NCBI RefSeq assembly: GCF_900142215.1
Contig: NZ_FRAC01000020.1
Location: forward strand, 72,579 to 136,578
DNA: 64,000 nucleotides
Direction of reading: 5' to 3'
Origin: Anaerocolumna jejuensis DSM 15929
GTDB taxonomy: Bacteria; Bacillota; Clostridia; Lachnospirales; Lachnospiraceae
Part shown: one piece after another, positions 9,473 to 17,835 of the stretch
Position numbering within the stretch: position 1 is the stretch's first letter
Layout of the letters: each line of letters opens with the position of its first letter
The notes under the pieces: generated by a model
Database searches by the model: none
The model's input: only the letters and a program-made list of their open reading frames with translations
What the model was told of the DNA's origin: nothing
Position numbers and translations under genes: made by a program

Positions 9473-9782
9473 TCAGAAAATAGATAATGTTGAATATTTA
9501 ATTTTAATAGCTGGAAGAAAGCAAAAAGATATGCTGCTGAGCAGAATATGTGATGTTGATTGCAGAATTGTAAACACCATATATGGGAGAGGAAGTGTCG
9601 AGTCAAACTATTTACTGGATATGCTGGGACTTGTTGCTGAAGAAAATAAAGTAATTATTACTTGCCTCTTGCAAAAAGATAAAACAGATGCTATATTCAA
9701 TATGCTACTAAATGAGTTTAGTTTTGGGCATCCCAACACGGGGATAGCTTTTACATTACCCATATCGGGAATGGCATTTTAA
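9465..9782 (+). CDS. PII-like signalling protein, first copy
   Basis: A 105-residue protein with the PII (GlnB) fold pattern: a beta strand (YLILIAGRKQ), helix, then a loop (NTIYGRGSVES) where the T-loop would sit, and a C-terminal ITCLLQKD...FTLPISG section. It is more divergent than the second copy and lacks a recognisable uridylylation tyrosine context. The ATG at 9465 follows AAGGAGG at good spacing and overlaps the end of the DUF1538 gene by 8 nt, so translational coupling is likely. Probably forms trimers, alone or with the next gene product, and binds the DUF1538 protein; this is inference from gene order. Classic glnB partners (amtB) are not nearby. Confidence 0.7.
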   Translation: MINQKIDNVEYLILIAGRKQKDMLLSRICDVDCRIVNTIYGRGSVESNYLLDMLGLVAEENKVIITCLLQKDKTDAIFNMLLNEFSFGHPNTGIAFTLPISGMAF

Positions 9783-9807
9783 CATTTATTAGGAGGAAGC
9801 AATTCAA

Positions 9808-10143
9808 ATGGAAAGTTCCGATAACATCAAGGCCCTTTTTATTGTGGTGAATGCAGGATATACAGATACAGTAATGGATATTATCAGGGCCGAGGGTGCT
9901 GGTGGTGCTACAGTTATAAATGCACGCGGTGAGGGGGCTCATCACGAAATGTTCATGGGAATAACTGTTGATTACGAAAAGGAAATCATTCTGACAGTCG
10001 TTGATGAAGCCACGGCAAAACGAATTATGACAGTAATAAAAGATAATGCGGGCTGGAAATCCCCACTGCATGGGATTTGTTTTGTTATGCCGGTAAATAA
10101 TATTATTGGGATAAGAGCTGGCTGCAATGAATTTCATGAATAA
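9808..10143 (+). CDS. PII-like signalling protein, second copy
   Basis: A 111-residue PII-superfamily protein. It begins with the core strand ALFIVVNAGYTDTVMDIIR and continues with a glycine-rich T-loop-like segment (NARGEGAHHEMFMG). A strand-helix part (KEIILTVVDEATAKRIMTV) follows, then a final GICFVMPVNNIIG strand. It sits 25 nt after the first copy, with AGGAGG upstream of the ATG, and ends before a strong terminator. The two copies differ clearly, so they could form a heteromer or respond to different signals. The ligand (ATP/ADP/2-oxoglutarate or other) cannot be read from the sequence. Confidence 0.8.
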   Translation: MESSDNIKALFIVVNAGYTDTVMDIIRAEGAGGATVINARGEGAHHEMFMGITVDYEKEIILTVVDEATAKRIMTVIKDNAGWKSPLHGICFVMPVNNIIGIRAGCNEFHE

Positions 10144-10208
10144 ATTTGATGTATAAGCGAATTGGGTGTATTTTATAAGGAACTGATTGAAAATATAAAA
10201 TCAAATCA

Positions 10209-10254
10209 GGAGCCTGTTTGTGAACAATATCTGCAAACAGGCTCCTTCTTCTTA
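10209..10254 (+). terminator. Terminator of the DUF1538-PII-PII operon
   Basis: A perfect 12-bp stem (10209-10220 with 10234-10245) followed by TTCTTCTT. Confidence 0.9.
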
Positions 10255-10289
10255 TAAATTAATTGACCTGAAATAAAGTGAGGATATAG

Positions 10290-12296
10290 ATGATAAAAGA
10301 TTTTTTACCAATTAGCAAAGAAGATATGGAGAAAAGAGGCTGGGAGCAGTGTGACTTTGTATTCGTCATAGGTGATGCCTATGTGGACCACCACTCCTTT
10401 GGTCCTGCAATTATCAGCAGAGTACTGGAGAGCCACGGGTATAAGGTGGGAATCATATCCCAGCCGGACTGGAAGGATGCAAACAGTATACAGATTCTCG
10501 GAAATCCAAGACTTGGCTTTTTAGTCAGCGGCGGTAATATGGACACTATGGTAAACCACTATACCGTTGCCAAAAAGAGAAGAAGTATGGATTATTATTC
10601 TCCCGGCGGAGTTATGGGAAAGCGGCCGGACAGAGCAACCATATGTTACTGTAACCTGATACGGAAAGTTTACAAGCATGCTCCTATTATAATAGGAGGT
10701 ATTGAAGCAAGCCTTAGAAGGCTGGCTCATTATGATTATTGGAGTGATACCGTTAAGCGCTCCATTCTCCTTGACTCCCAGGCAGATATCCTCTCTTACG
10801 GTATGGGGGAACACTCCATTGTTGAGATAGCAGATGCCTTGGACAGCGGCCTTAAGATTTCCGACATCACCTTTATTGACGGAACTGCCTATAAGGCTAA
10901 AAGTCTGGAATCCGTTTATGATGCGGTGATGCTGCCTGCCTTTGAGGAAATTTTAAAGAGTAAAATAGAATTTGCAAAAAGTTTTAATATACAATATAAC
11001 AACACAGACCCTTTCTCCGGTAAAAGGCTGGTGGAAAAGTATAAGGAGACCGAATACGTTGTTCAAAACCCTCCGGCCAAGCCTCTTACTCAGGCAGAGA
11101 TGGACAGGGTATATTCTCTTCCCTATATGAGAGATTATCATCCTTCTTATATTCCTTTGGGTGGAATTCCGGCTATTGAAGAGCTGAAATTCAGTCTTGT
11201 CAGTAACAGAGGATGTTTTGGTGGCTGCAGTTTCTGCGCGCTGACCTTTCATCAGGGAAGGATTATACAGACCAGAAGCCATGAATCTATTCTGGCCGAG
11301 GCAAACCATTTGATATGGGACAAGGATTTTAAGGGATATATCAATGACGTGGGCGGTCCTACGGCGAACTTTCGGCATATGGCCTGCGAAAAACAGAAGA
11401 CAAAGGGTGCCTGTACCAATAAGCAGTGCCTTTTCCCGACTCCCTGCAAGAATTTAAAGGTAGACCACAAGGATTATCTTGCACTTCTTCGAAAGCTTCG
11501 AAGCCTTCCGGGAGTAAAAAAGGTATTCGTTCGTTCCGGTATCCGCTTTGATTATCTGGTGCAGGATAAAGATTCCGACTTTATGAGAGAGCTTTGCGAA
11601 CATCATGTCAGCGGACAGTTAAAGGTAGCACCGGAGCATATCAGCGACAGCGTATTGGAATTAATGGGAAAACCCAGGAATGCTGTATACGAAGATTTTA
11701 TAAAAAAATATAAGAAGACCAATGAGGAACTGGGTAAGAAACAGTTCGTAGTGCCATACCTCATGTCTTCCCATCCCGGCTCCACTTTAAAGGAGGCCAT
11801 AGCACTGGCGGAATATTTAAGGGATTTGGGATATATGCCGGAACAGGTACAGGATTTTTATCCGACTCCTTCCACGATCTCTACCTGTATGTATTATACC
11901 GGTCTCGACCCGAGGAACTTAAAGCCGGTCTATACACCTAAGACTCCCCATGAAAAGGCAATGCAGAGGGCTTTGATTCAATACCGAAATCCCAAAAACT
12001 ATGATTTGGTAGAAGAAGCCCTGACACTGGCAGGACGAAGAGATTTAATCGGATTTGATAAAAAATGCCTCATAAGGCCAAGAGGTGGTGCATATCATCG
12101 TAACAGTGATAAAAGCCGTGAGAAAGCCAGCGGGCAGCAGCAAGGCCATAAAAAAGAGGCAAATTCCGTAAGACATACCTCAAGACAGATGCCAGGCAGC
12201 AAGCAGGCTGGGAAACCAAAGACAAGTAATAAGGAAAGCAGCAGGAACAGCAGAGTATCCGTCTCTTCCTCCAGAGGTAAAAGAAAGGGACGATAA
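10290..12296 (+). CDS. ygiQ: YgiQ family radical SAM protein (UPF0313)
   Basis: A 668-residue protein of the YgiQ family; its biochemical role is not established. The radical SAM signature CX3CX2C is at C309, C313 and C316 (GCFGGCSFCALTF). The N-terminal part (FLPISKEDMEKRGWEQCDF...DAYVDHHSFG) is the conserved family start. A second cysteine cluster around residues 365-390 (KGACTNKQCLFPTPCKN) may hold another metal centre. The last ~65 residues are rich in Lys, Arg, Ser and Gln and look disordered. A GTGAGG precedes the ATG. The gene starts shortly after the previous terminator and is followed 46 nt later by a sugar kinase, with which it may be cotranscribed. Confidence 0.92.
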   Translation: MIKDFLPISKEDMEKRGWEQCDFVFVIGDAYVDHHSFGPAIISRVLESHGYKVGIISQPDWKDANSIQILGNPRLGFLVSGGNMDTMVNHYTVAKKRRSMDYYSPGGVMGKRPDRATICYCNLIRKVYKHAPIIIGGIEASLRRLAHYDYWSDTVKRSILLDSQADILSYGMGEHSIVEIADALDSGLKISDITFIDGTAYKAKSLESVYDAVMLPAFEEILKSKIEFAKSFNIQYNNTDPFSGKRLVEKYKETEYVVQNPPAKPLTQAEMDRVYSLPYMRDYHPSYIPLGGIPAIEELKFSLVSNRGCFGGCSFCALTFHQGRIIQTRSHESILAEANHLIWDKDFKGYINDVGGPTANFRHMACEKQKTKGACTNKQCLFPTPCKNLKVDHKDYLALLRKLRSLPGVKKVFVRSGIRFDYLVQDKDSDFMRELCEHHVSGQLKVAPEHISDSVLELMGKPRNAVYEDFIKKYKKTNEELGKKQFVVPYLMSSHPGSTLKEAIALAEYLRDLGYMPEQVQDFYPTPSTISTCMYYTGLDPRNLKPVYTPKTPHEKAMQRALIQYRNPKNYDLVEEALTLAGRRDLIGFDKKCLIRPRGGAYHRNSDKSREKASGQQQGHKKEANSVRHTSRQMPGSKQAGKPKTSNKESSRNSRVSVSSSRGKRKGR

Positions 12297-12342
12297 TAAG
12301 AGAGTAAAACCGGACTATGATAAAAGGGAGTGGCTTAATCTT

Positions 12343-13311
12343 ATGAAATATTATATTGGAATTGATCTTGGAGGAACGAATCTTGTTGTCGGACTTGTTA
12401 ATGAAGCTGCTTCGCTAATTGATAAAGAAACCGTCCCTACAAAGACAACTTCCGGAGCAGCCGGCATTATTGCTGCTATGAAAGCTGTGACAGATAGGCT
12501 GCTGGATAGAAATAACCTAAAGCTATACGAAATTGAAGCTATTGGAATAGGTGTTCCCGGAACGGCTAATCGGGAGACCGGTATGATTGAATTTGCCAAT
12601 AACTTAAATGTTAGCAACGAGCCTTTTCTGCCCATGGCAAAAGAAGCCTTTGGCGGAAAAACGGTCTATTTCAATAATGATGCCAATGCCGCAGCCTGGG
12701 GAGAGTATCTGGCAGGCGCAGCCGCAGAAGCGAAATCCTTTGTGGCTGTTACCCTGGGAACAGGTGTTGGCGGAGGGATTATTTTAGACGGAAAAATCTA
12801 TGAAGGAGTGAATTTTGCAGCCGGAGAGCTTGGTCATATGGTTATCATGGCAGACGGACTGCCCTGTAACTGTGGAAGGACCGGCTGCTTTGAGGCATAT
12901 GCTTCCGCTACAGCCCTGATACAGCAGACAAAAGCTGCCATGAAGGGAGATGTATTCTCCCTGCTCTGGGAGCAATGCGCTGAAGATATCAACAGGGTTG
13001 AAGGAAAAACCCTTTTCGACGCTGTAAGAAGAGGGGATGAAACAGCCATCAAAGTATTAAAGCAATATATAAAATATCTGGCTGCGGGAATCATTAATAT
13101 CATAAATGTCTTCCAGCCTGAAATAATCTGCATCGGCGGAGGTATCAGTAAAGCCGGAGACCTGTTAATGGGACCGATAAGGGAAATAGTCGCAAGAGAA
13201 AGCTATTCCAGAAATTCTGATAAACAGACAAGAATAATAACCGCAAAGCTCTATAATGATGCCGGAATTATCGGTGCCGCATTACTGGGAAGTGACATTC
13301 ATCCAGTTTAA
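12343..13311 (+). CDS. ROK family sugar kinase (probable glucokinase)
   Basis: A 322-residue ROK kinase. The N-terminal phosphate-binding motif is IGIDLGGTNLVVGLV, and the ROK zinc signature CNCGRTGCFEAYAS lies near residues 178-192. A further ATP-site motif (TLGTGVGGGII) and GGGISKAG are present. Such proteins phosphorylate glucose or related hexoses with ATP in the cytosol; most clostridia use a ROK enzyme as the main glucokinase. Other ROK substrates (fructose, N-acetylmannosamine) cannot be excluded. GGGAG lies about 10 nt before the ATG. There is no helix-turn-helix region, so it is not a ROK repressor. Confidence 0.88.
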   Translation: MKYYIGIDLGGTNLVVGLVNEAASLIDKETVPTKTTSGAAGIIAAMKAVTDRLLDRNNLKLYEIEAIGIGVPGTANRETGMIEFANNLNVSNEPFLPMAKEAFGGKTVYFNNDANAAAWGEYLAGAAAEAKSFVAVTLGTGVGGGIILDGKIYEGVNFAAGELGHMVIMADGLPCNCGRTGCFEAYASATALIQQTKAAMKGDVFSLLWEQCAEDINRVEGKTLFDAVRRGDETAIKVLKQYIKYLAAGIINIINVFQPEIICIGGGISKAGDLLMGPIREIVARESYSRNSDKQTRIITAKLYNDAGIIGAALLGSDIHPV

Positions 13312-13379
13312 AAATTAAATTTAAATATTCTATGATTTGAGATTTGAACATAAAAAGTCCTGTCAAATATGTTTACAAG

Positions 13380-13453
13380 CAATTTACACAAAGCAGAAAG
13401 AACGATTGCGCCTTGGAACCAGTGCAATCGTTCTTTCTGCTTTGTGTAAATTG
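13380..13453. repeat. Perfect 30-bp inverted repeat in a convergent gap
   Basis: The arm at 13380-13409 is the exact reverse complement of 13424-13453, with a 14-nt loop. It lies between the convergent sugar kinase and amidotransferase genes. Neither side has a T-run, so a normal terminator is not evident. The rest of the gap (13312-13566) shows no gene I would support. Confidence 0.9.
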
Positions 13454-13566
13454 TCGTCCCATTGTGAAAGACCGCCCTTTTGCCGCGGGGATCAATTCAA
13501 AGAGGCGGCAATCTGGAATCAATTCCTATTGAATTTGCGGGCTGTAACACTGCCGGATAACCAATA

Positions 13567-14274
13567 TTAACATGCTTTTACAAAAGCTTCGAAAAGCTTT
13601 TCTGCCCCTTCATTTGTTCGAAAAAGGTGCTCCGGATGCCATTGAACAGCCAGGAAAAAGGGATGCTCTTCCAGATATAACGCTTCAACTAAGCCGTCCT
13701 TGGACTCTGCCGCAGCTTTGAGGGAAGGAGCAAGCTCCTTAATGCCCTGATGATGGAAGCTGTTAACCATTAGAGTATCCGTCTTAAGAATATCATGGAG
13801 CAGGCTGCCCTTCTGAATTGCAACACTGTGGGATAAAACCGTCCGTCCGGATTTCTGGGAATGGCAGAGGTTTAATTTACCCTGAAACTGGGCCGGAATA
13901 TCCTGATACAAAGTACCGCCAAGAAATACATTAAGTACCTGTATTCCTCTGCATATCCCCAATACCGGTTTATTCTCTTCCATTATCAGATGAAACAAAA
14001 TCTCCTCCATCTCATCCCTTTCCGGATTGACCACTTCACACTCCGGTATGGTTTCCTCACCAAAACGGAAGGGATCGATGTCAGGTCCTCCTGTAAAAAG
14101 AAATCCGTCACAGACCTTTACCGCTGCGGCAAGAGCTTCCTTATCGGCTTTTAAAGGAAGCAAGAGTGGGACGCCTCCTGCATGGAGAATGGCTTCCATA
14201 TACATAGAGGCAATACATATTTTATTATTATCAGTTTCATAATGGGGCGTGACGCCAATTACAGGTATTTTCAT
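13567..14274 (-). CDS. Class I glutamine amidotransferase-like hydrolase (peptidase C26, PuuD-like)
   Basis: A 235-residue protein with the C26 layout: start KIPVIGVTPHYE, GFLFTGGPDIDP, the nucleophile elbow VLGICRGIQVLNV, and the His-Glu pair in VQWHPEH. Such enzymes hydrolyse gamma-glutamyl amides (for example gamma-glutamyl-GABA), but substrate range is broad. AAGG sits 6 nt before the ATG. It lies 59 nt below an aldose-1-epimerase gene on the same strand; the spacer holds a 9-bp hairpin (14294-14319) without a T-run. No putrescine-degradation genes surround it, so I do not claim the Puu pathway. Confidence 0.85.
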   Translation of the reverse strand: MKIPVIGVTPHYETDNNKICIASMYMEAILHAGGVPLLLPLKADKEALAAAVKVCDGFLFTGGPDIDPFRFGEETIPECEVVNPERDEMEEILFHLIMEENKPVLGICRGIQVLNVFLGGTLYQDIPAQFQGKLNLCHSQKSGRTVLSHSVAIQKGSLLHDILKTDTLMVNSFHHQGIKELAPSLKAAAESKDGLVEALYLEEHPFFLAVQWHPEHLFRTNEGAEKLFEAFVKAC

Positions 14275-14293
14275 AAGAAACCTTGCCCTTTCC

Positions 14294-14319
14294 GTACCTG
14301 CAGGCTTTATTGCAGGTAC
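14294..14319 (-). other. Hairpin in the epimerase-amidotransferase spacer
   Basis: A 9-bp stem (GTACCTGCA with TGCAGGTAC) and an 8-nt loop. No T-tract follows on either strand, so it may modulate mRNA stability rather than terminate. Confidence 0.5.
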
Positions 14320-14333
14320 AGCTAACCTTTATA

Positions 14334-15224
14334 TTATCCAATTGTTATAGTATATGATTTTTGAAAAATTTTGCCCGCCTCTATTTCATTTCCCCACTCT
14401 CTGGTTTCGAGGGTGCCTTTAAAATCTTCGCTGTCGCATCTTCCGTACCAGGGTTCAATACATACGAAGGGAGCGTTCTTTTTAACAGGGGACCAAAGGC
14501 CGAATAAAGGAGCGTCGAAGGAAACCGTTACATAGGGCTTTCTATCCGGTGTCAGCAATGAGACAGAGTGATACTGGTTGTTTTCAATAACCAATGCATC
14601 ATCATCAAAGAGATGTGAGTCAATAGGCAGTAATCCATCTTCCAAAGGCAGAATCACTGGCGGTTGTGAGGCATCTTTTATTATAAGACCATTTTCGCTG
14701 ACTTTACTAACCTTGATGGGTGCTTTTGAATCAAAACTGAAATAGTAATCACTTTGCTTGTCTTTGTCATTAATAGGGCACAAAAAGGCCGGATGGCCTC
14801 CAATAGAGAAATACATGGTGTCTTCACCGGTGTTTATTACTTCCCAGGTCACATTAACAGTCCTTTCATTTAAAGTATAGCGTATTATTAACTGAAAGGG
14901 GAAAGGATATACTTTTAAGGTCTCTTCGGAAGATTCTAATAAGAAACTCAGGGAATCTGCATTTTTTTCTGTCAGTGAGAATTCCATGTCCCTGGCAAAA
15001 CCATGCTGTGGTAAGGAATAGGTTTTTCCCTGGTAGGAATAGCTTTTATTCTTAAGATTTCCCACAATGGGAAATAGTACGGGAGAAATACGTTTCCAAT
15101 AAGCAGGGTCTGCATTCCAGAGATATTCTTTTCCGGATTTTGTATCTGTAATAGCCTGCAGCTCAGCTCCGGCATCAGAGAAAGTAAGAGTTAATTCTTC
15201 ATTTTTTAAAATATGTGATGACAT
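14334..15224 (-). CDS. Aldose 1-epimerase family protein (LacX-like)
   Basis: A 296-residue protein of the galactose mutarotase superfamily, LacX branch. Recognisable pieces are GAELQAITDTKSGKEYLW near the N-terminus, PVLFPIVGNLKN, PQHGFARDMEF (probable catalytic His region), and GGHPAFLCPI. Family members interconvert alpha and beta anomers of sugars or sugar phosphates. AGGAGG lies just upstream of the ATG. The gene stands at the head of a minus-strand pair with the amidotransferase and diverges from yqeG. The actual sugar is unknown. Confidence 0.88.
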   Translation of the reverse strand: MSSHILKNEELTLTFSDAGAELQAITDTKSGKEYLWNADPAYWKRISPVLFPIVGNLKNKSYSYQGKTYSLPQHGFARDMEFSLTEKNADSLSFLLESSEETLKVYPFPFQLIIRYTLNERTVNVTWEVINTGEDTMYFSIGGHPAFLCPINDKDKQSDYYFSFDSKAPIKVSKVSENGLIIKDASQPPVILPLEDGLLPIDSHLFDDDALVIENNQYHSVSLLTPDRKPYVTVSFDAPLFGLWSPVKKNAPFVCIEPWYGRCDSEDFKGTLETREWGNEIEAGKIFQKSYTITIG

Positions 15225-15425
15225 AATGTCCTCCTAAAATTTATGATATGGTATGTATTTTATTATTTTAACACGGTTATCTTATAATTACCATACATTG
15301 TATGAACGGCAAGTTTGCCAAGCAAGTTTTTGTCTTTGTCTTGCCAATAAGCGTTTGTATCTGATATAATAGGGAGAAAAGCATCAAGGCAATAATTGGA
15401 TGCTTTATCGGAAAGAGAGGACAAC

Positions 15426-15941
15426 ATGCTTCCTAATTTTTATCCTGATGAATCAGCGGATTCTGCTTACAAGGTTGATTATAAAGCTCTTTACAACAGA
15501 GGTTACAGAGGAATTCTTTTTGATATCGACAATACTCTTGTAGAACATGGAAAGGATGCCGATGAAAGAGCAAAGAAGCTAATCAGAAATTTGAATGAGT
15601 TAGGCTTTAAAGTTTGCTTTATATCCAACAACAGCGAAGAGCGGGTGAAAAGATTTAACAAAGACCTTCATCAGAACTATGTGTATAAGGCAGGGAAGCC
15701 CTCAAGAACCGGTTATTTAAAGGGAGTTATGATACTAGAAACCACCCTTTCCAATACAGTCTTTATCGGAGATCAGTTGTTTACAGATATTTACGGTGCC
15801 AGAAGGGCAGGACTTAAGAGTATTTTTGTGAATCCCATAGGAAAGGATACGGAAATCCAAATTATTATAAAGCGCTATCTGGAAAAAATCGTATTGTACT
15901 TTTACAGACATTCCAATACAAAGAGAAAAAGCCGGAAATGA
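15426..15941 (+). CDS. yqeG: YqeG family HAD-IIIA phosphatase
   Basis: A 171-residue HAD phosphatase. The catalytic motif FDIDNTLVEHG carries the nucleophile Asp and the acid Asp two residues later. Motif II is ISNNSEER, the lysine lies in KAGKPSRTG, and the late acidic motif is FIGDQLFTDIYGA. The best start is ATG 15426 with GAGAGG 5 nt upstream; an earlier in-frame ATG at 15396 overlaps this site. YqeG relatives are reported as phosphatidylglycerophosphate phosphatases or as neighbours of the YqeH GTPase and aroE; here it heads a yqeG-aroK-aroQ cluster. Substrate is not shown by sequence. Confidence 0.9.
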   Translation: MLPNFYPDESADSAYKVDYKALYNRGYRGILFDIDNTLVEHGKDADERAKKLIRNLNELGFKVCFISNNSEERVKRFNKDLHQNYVYKAGKPSRTGYLKGVMILETTLSNTVFIGDQLFTDIYGARRAGLKSIFVNPIGKDTEIQIIIKRYLEKIVLYFYRHSNTKRKSRK

Positions 15942-15947
15942 GGCATT

Positions 15948-16463
15948 ATGGATAATTTAATTTTAATTGGATTCATGGGCTGCGGTAAGACCACAGTGGG
16001 CCAGCAGCTTGCCAAAAGATTAAGCTATAGCTTTCTGGATACGGACAAGTATATTGAGCAAAAGCTGGGACGGACAGTCAGCAGGATATTTGAAGAAGAA
16101 GGGGAAGAGCATTTCAGGAGGCAGGAAACAGAGGCTCTTAAGGAGCTGGCTGGAAAGCTGAACCAGACGGTTGTATCTGTTGGAGGAGGACTTCCGATTA
16201 GGACAGGTAATTCTGAGCTTTTAAAGAGATTAGGGACAGTAATTTATCTGGAAGCTTCCAAGGAGGTTCTGGCAGCAAGACTTAAAAATGATACTACAAG
16301 ACCTTTGCTTTCCGGAAAGGACGGACTTCAAAAGCTGGAGCTTCTTTATGATAAAAGACTTCCTTTTTATGAAGCTGCTTCGGATTTTAAGATAGTAACT
16401 GAAAACAAAAATCTGCAGGATGTGGTAGAAAGTATTCTGGAGAGGGTAATACAGCAAAGTTAG
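15948..16463 (+). CDS. aroK: Shikimate kinase
   Basis: Phosphorylates shikimate at the 3-hydroxyl, using ATP. The 171 residues match the family. Visible are the P-loop GFMGCGKTTVG, the shikimate-binding DTDKYIE, the FRRQE segment, the GGGLP loop and the lid arginine region NDTTRPLL. The ATG lies 6 nt after the yqeG stop and 19 nt separate its own stop from the aroQ start, so the three genes form one operon. The product supplies the substrate for the aroA gene at 1.6-2.9 kb. Confidence 0.96.
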   Translation: MDNLILIGFMGCGKTTVGQQLAKRLSYSFLDTDKYIEQKLGRTVSRIFEEEGEEHFRRQETEALKELAGKLNQTVVSVGGGLPIRTGNSELLKRLGTVIYLEASKEVLAARLKNDTTRPLLSGKDGLQKLELLYDKRLPFYEAASDFKIVTENKNLQDVVESILERVIQQS

Positions 16464-16482
16464 AATACAGGTGGAGGAACAG

Positions 16483-16917
16483 ATGGCTATGAAACTGTTG
16501 GTTATTAACGGACCTAATCTAAACTTTTTGGGCATCCGTGAAAAATCCGTATACGGAACTGAGGATTACGGATATTTAAAATCCCTTATTCAAGAAAAGG
16601 CAATAAAAGAGAATATAACGGTAGATATCTTCCAGAGCAATTCCGAGGGAAATATCATAGACCGTATCCAGGAAGCATATTATGACGGCACCCAGGGTAT
16701 TATAATTAATCCGGGAGCCTTTACCCACTACAGCTATGCCATCCGGGATGCTCTGGCTTCTTTGACCGTACCTATTATTGAGGTGCATATTTCCAATATA
16801 CATAAGCGGGAAGAATTCAGGCATAACTCCGTTACGGCACCGGTATGCACCGGACAGATTGTGGGGCTTGGATTAAAGGGTTATCTGTTTGCTATCGATG
16901 CGTTACTATCCCAATAA
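16483..16917 (+). CDS. aroQ: Type II 3-dehydroquinate dehydratase
   Basis: Dehydrates 3-dehydroquinate to 3-dehydroshikimate by the type II mechanism. The 144 residues include the family start LLVINGPNLNFLGIRE with the catalytic Tyr in the YGTEDY region. Further on come QSNSEGNIIDRIQ, NPGAFTHYSYAIRDAL and the catalytic His in EVHISNIHKREEFR. ATG 16483 has GGAGG 5 nt upstream; a GTG at 16471 would place that site inside the gene. Last gene of the yqeG-aroK-aroQ unit. Confidence 0.96.
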   Translation: MAMKLLVINGPNLNFLGIREKSVYGTEDYGYLKSLIQEKAIKENITVDIFQSNSEGNIIDRIQEAYYDGTQGIIINPGAFTHYSYAIRDALASLTVPIIEVHISNIHKREEFRHNSVTAPVCTGQIVGLGLKGYLFAIDALLSQ

Positions 16918-17086
16918 ATAGTTAACATCTTATCCCCACGCGATTTGCAGGTTTACTTGCAATACTGCCCTAATAGTAAGTTTAAAAATGCAAGGTATTT
17001 TTAGAGCTTAATGTCATAGCTCTATGGTAAAATTGTTTAGAAGAATCGTTTTAATTGTATGTTTTTTTACGCTTTCATAAAAAATA

Positions 17087-17115
17087 GTTGAAAAAAAGTA
17101 TCAGATAAGATAAAC
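17087..17115 (+). promoter_or_regulatory. Promoter of efp
   Basis: TTGAAA (17087-17092) and TAAACT (17110-17115) with a 17-nt spacer, 36 nt before the efp start codon. Confidence 0.6.
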
Positions 17116-17151
17116 TATAGTGTAGTTAATTTAAGGAGGAAAATATCATTT

Positions 17152-17709
17152 ATGGTATCAGCAGGCGATTTTAGAAATGGCTTAACTATCGAATTAGATA
17201 ATAATGTTTACCAGGTAATTGAATTTCAGCATGTAAAGCCCGGAAAAGGAGCAGCTTTTGTTCGTACAAAGCTTAGAAATATTAAGAACGGCGGTGTAGT
17301 AGAAAGAACCTTCAGACCTACTGAAAAGTGTCCACAGGCTCACATCGAACGTGCTGATATGCAATACTTATATAAAGACGGAGACCTTTTCAACTTCATG
17401 GATGTTAACACCTATGACCAGTTCGCATTAAACGAAGAAGCAGTAGGAGATGCCTTAAAGTTCGTAAAAGAAAATGATATGGTTAAGATGCTTTCCCACA
17501 ATGGACAGGTATTTACCATTGAGCCCCCGTTATTTGCTGAACTTGTTATTACGGAAACAGAACCAGGATTTAAAGGTGACACTGCACAGGGTGCTACTAA
17601 GCCTGCCATAGTTGAAACAGGAGCAACAGTTTATGTTCCTTTATTCGTTGAACAGGGCGATAAGATCAGCATCGATACTAGAACAGGCGAATATTTGAAG
17701 AGAGTGTAA
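17152..17709 (+). CDS. efp: Elongation factor P
   Basis: A 185-residue EF-P that helps ribosomes through polyproline stretches. It has the three-domain layout: KOW-like N-terminal domain with the loop HVKPGKGAAFVRTKL, whose lysine tip (K of PGKG) is the site modified in other bacteria, then two OB-type domains ending in DTRTGEYLKRV. GGAGG lies 12 nt before the ATG, slightly long. It has its own promoter and a strong terminator, so it is monocistronic. No EpmA/EpmB or YmfI-type modification gene is adjacent. Confidence 0.97.
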   Translation: MVSAGDFRNGLTIELDNNVYQVIEFQHVKPGKGAAFVRTKLRNIKNGGVVERTFRPTEKCPQAHIERADMQYLYKDGDLFNFMDVNTYDQFALNEEAVGDALKFVKENDMVKMLSHNGQVFTIEPPLFAELVITETEPGFKGDTAQGATKPAIVETGATVYVPLFVEQGDKISIDTRTGEYLKRV

Positions 17710-17720
17710 CGGCAATATCA

Positions 17721-17835
17721 AAGAATAATATGAGCGCAATCCAAGGAAAATCAAGGTTTTCCAGGGATTGCGCTTTTTTTGTGTTTTGCAATAAGTAATG
17801 TGAGATAGCGTAAGAACGATTGAAATAATGTAGGC
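17721..17835 (+). repeat. Dispersed repeat, copy A, containing the efp terminator
   Basis: About 115 bp closely similar to 23377-23493; the two copies flank the two-component/ABC-exporter block. The core is a terminator hairpin at 17733-17774 (10-bp outer stem, 6-bp inner stem) followed by a T-run to 17780. Beyond the hairpin another ~55 bp also match copy B, so the similarity is more than two generic terminators. Confidence 0.85.
17733..17780 (+). terminator. Terminator of efp
   Basis: AGCGCAATCC (17733-17742) pairs with GGATTGCGCT (17765-17774), with an inner GGAAAA/TTTTCC stem, and then seven Ts. Confidence 0.92.

Noticed and set aside
10264..10295. TTGACC with a candidate -10 before ygiQ
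   Set aside because: The -10 would overlap the start codon and is a poor match.
13337..13570. Plus-strand 77-codon frame in the convergent gap
   Set aside because: It is produced by the perfect inverted repeat and a short GC-richer patch; no start signal or homology is visible.
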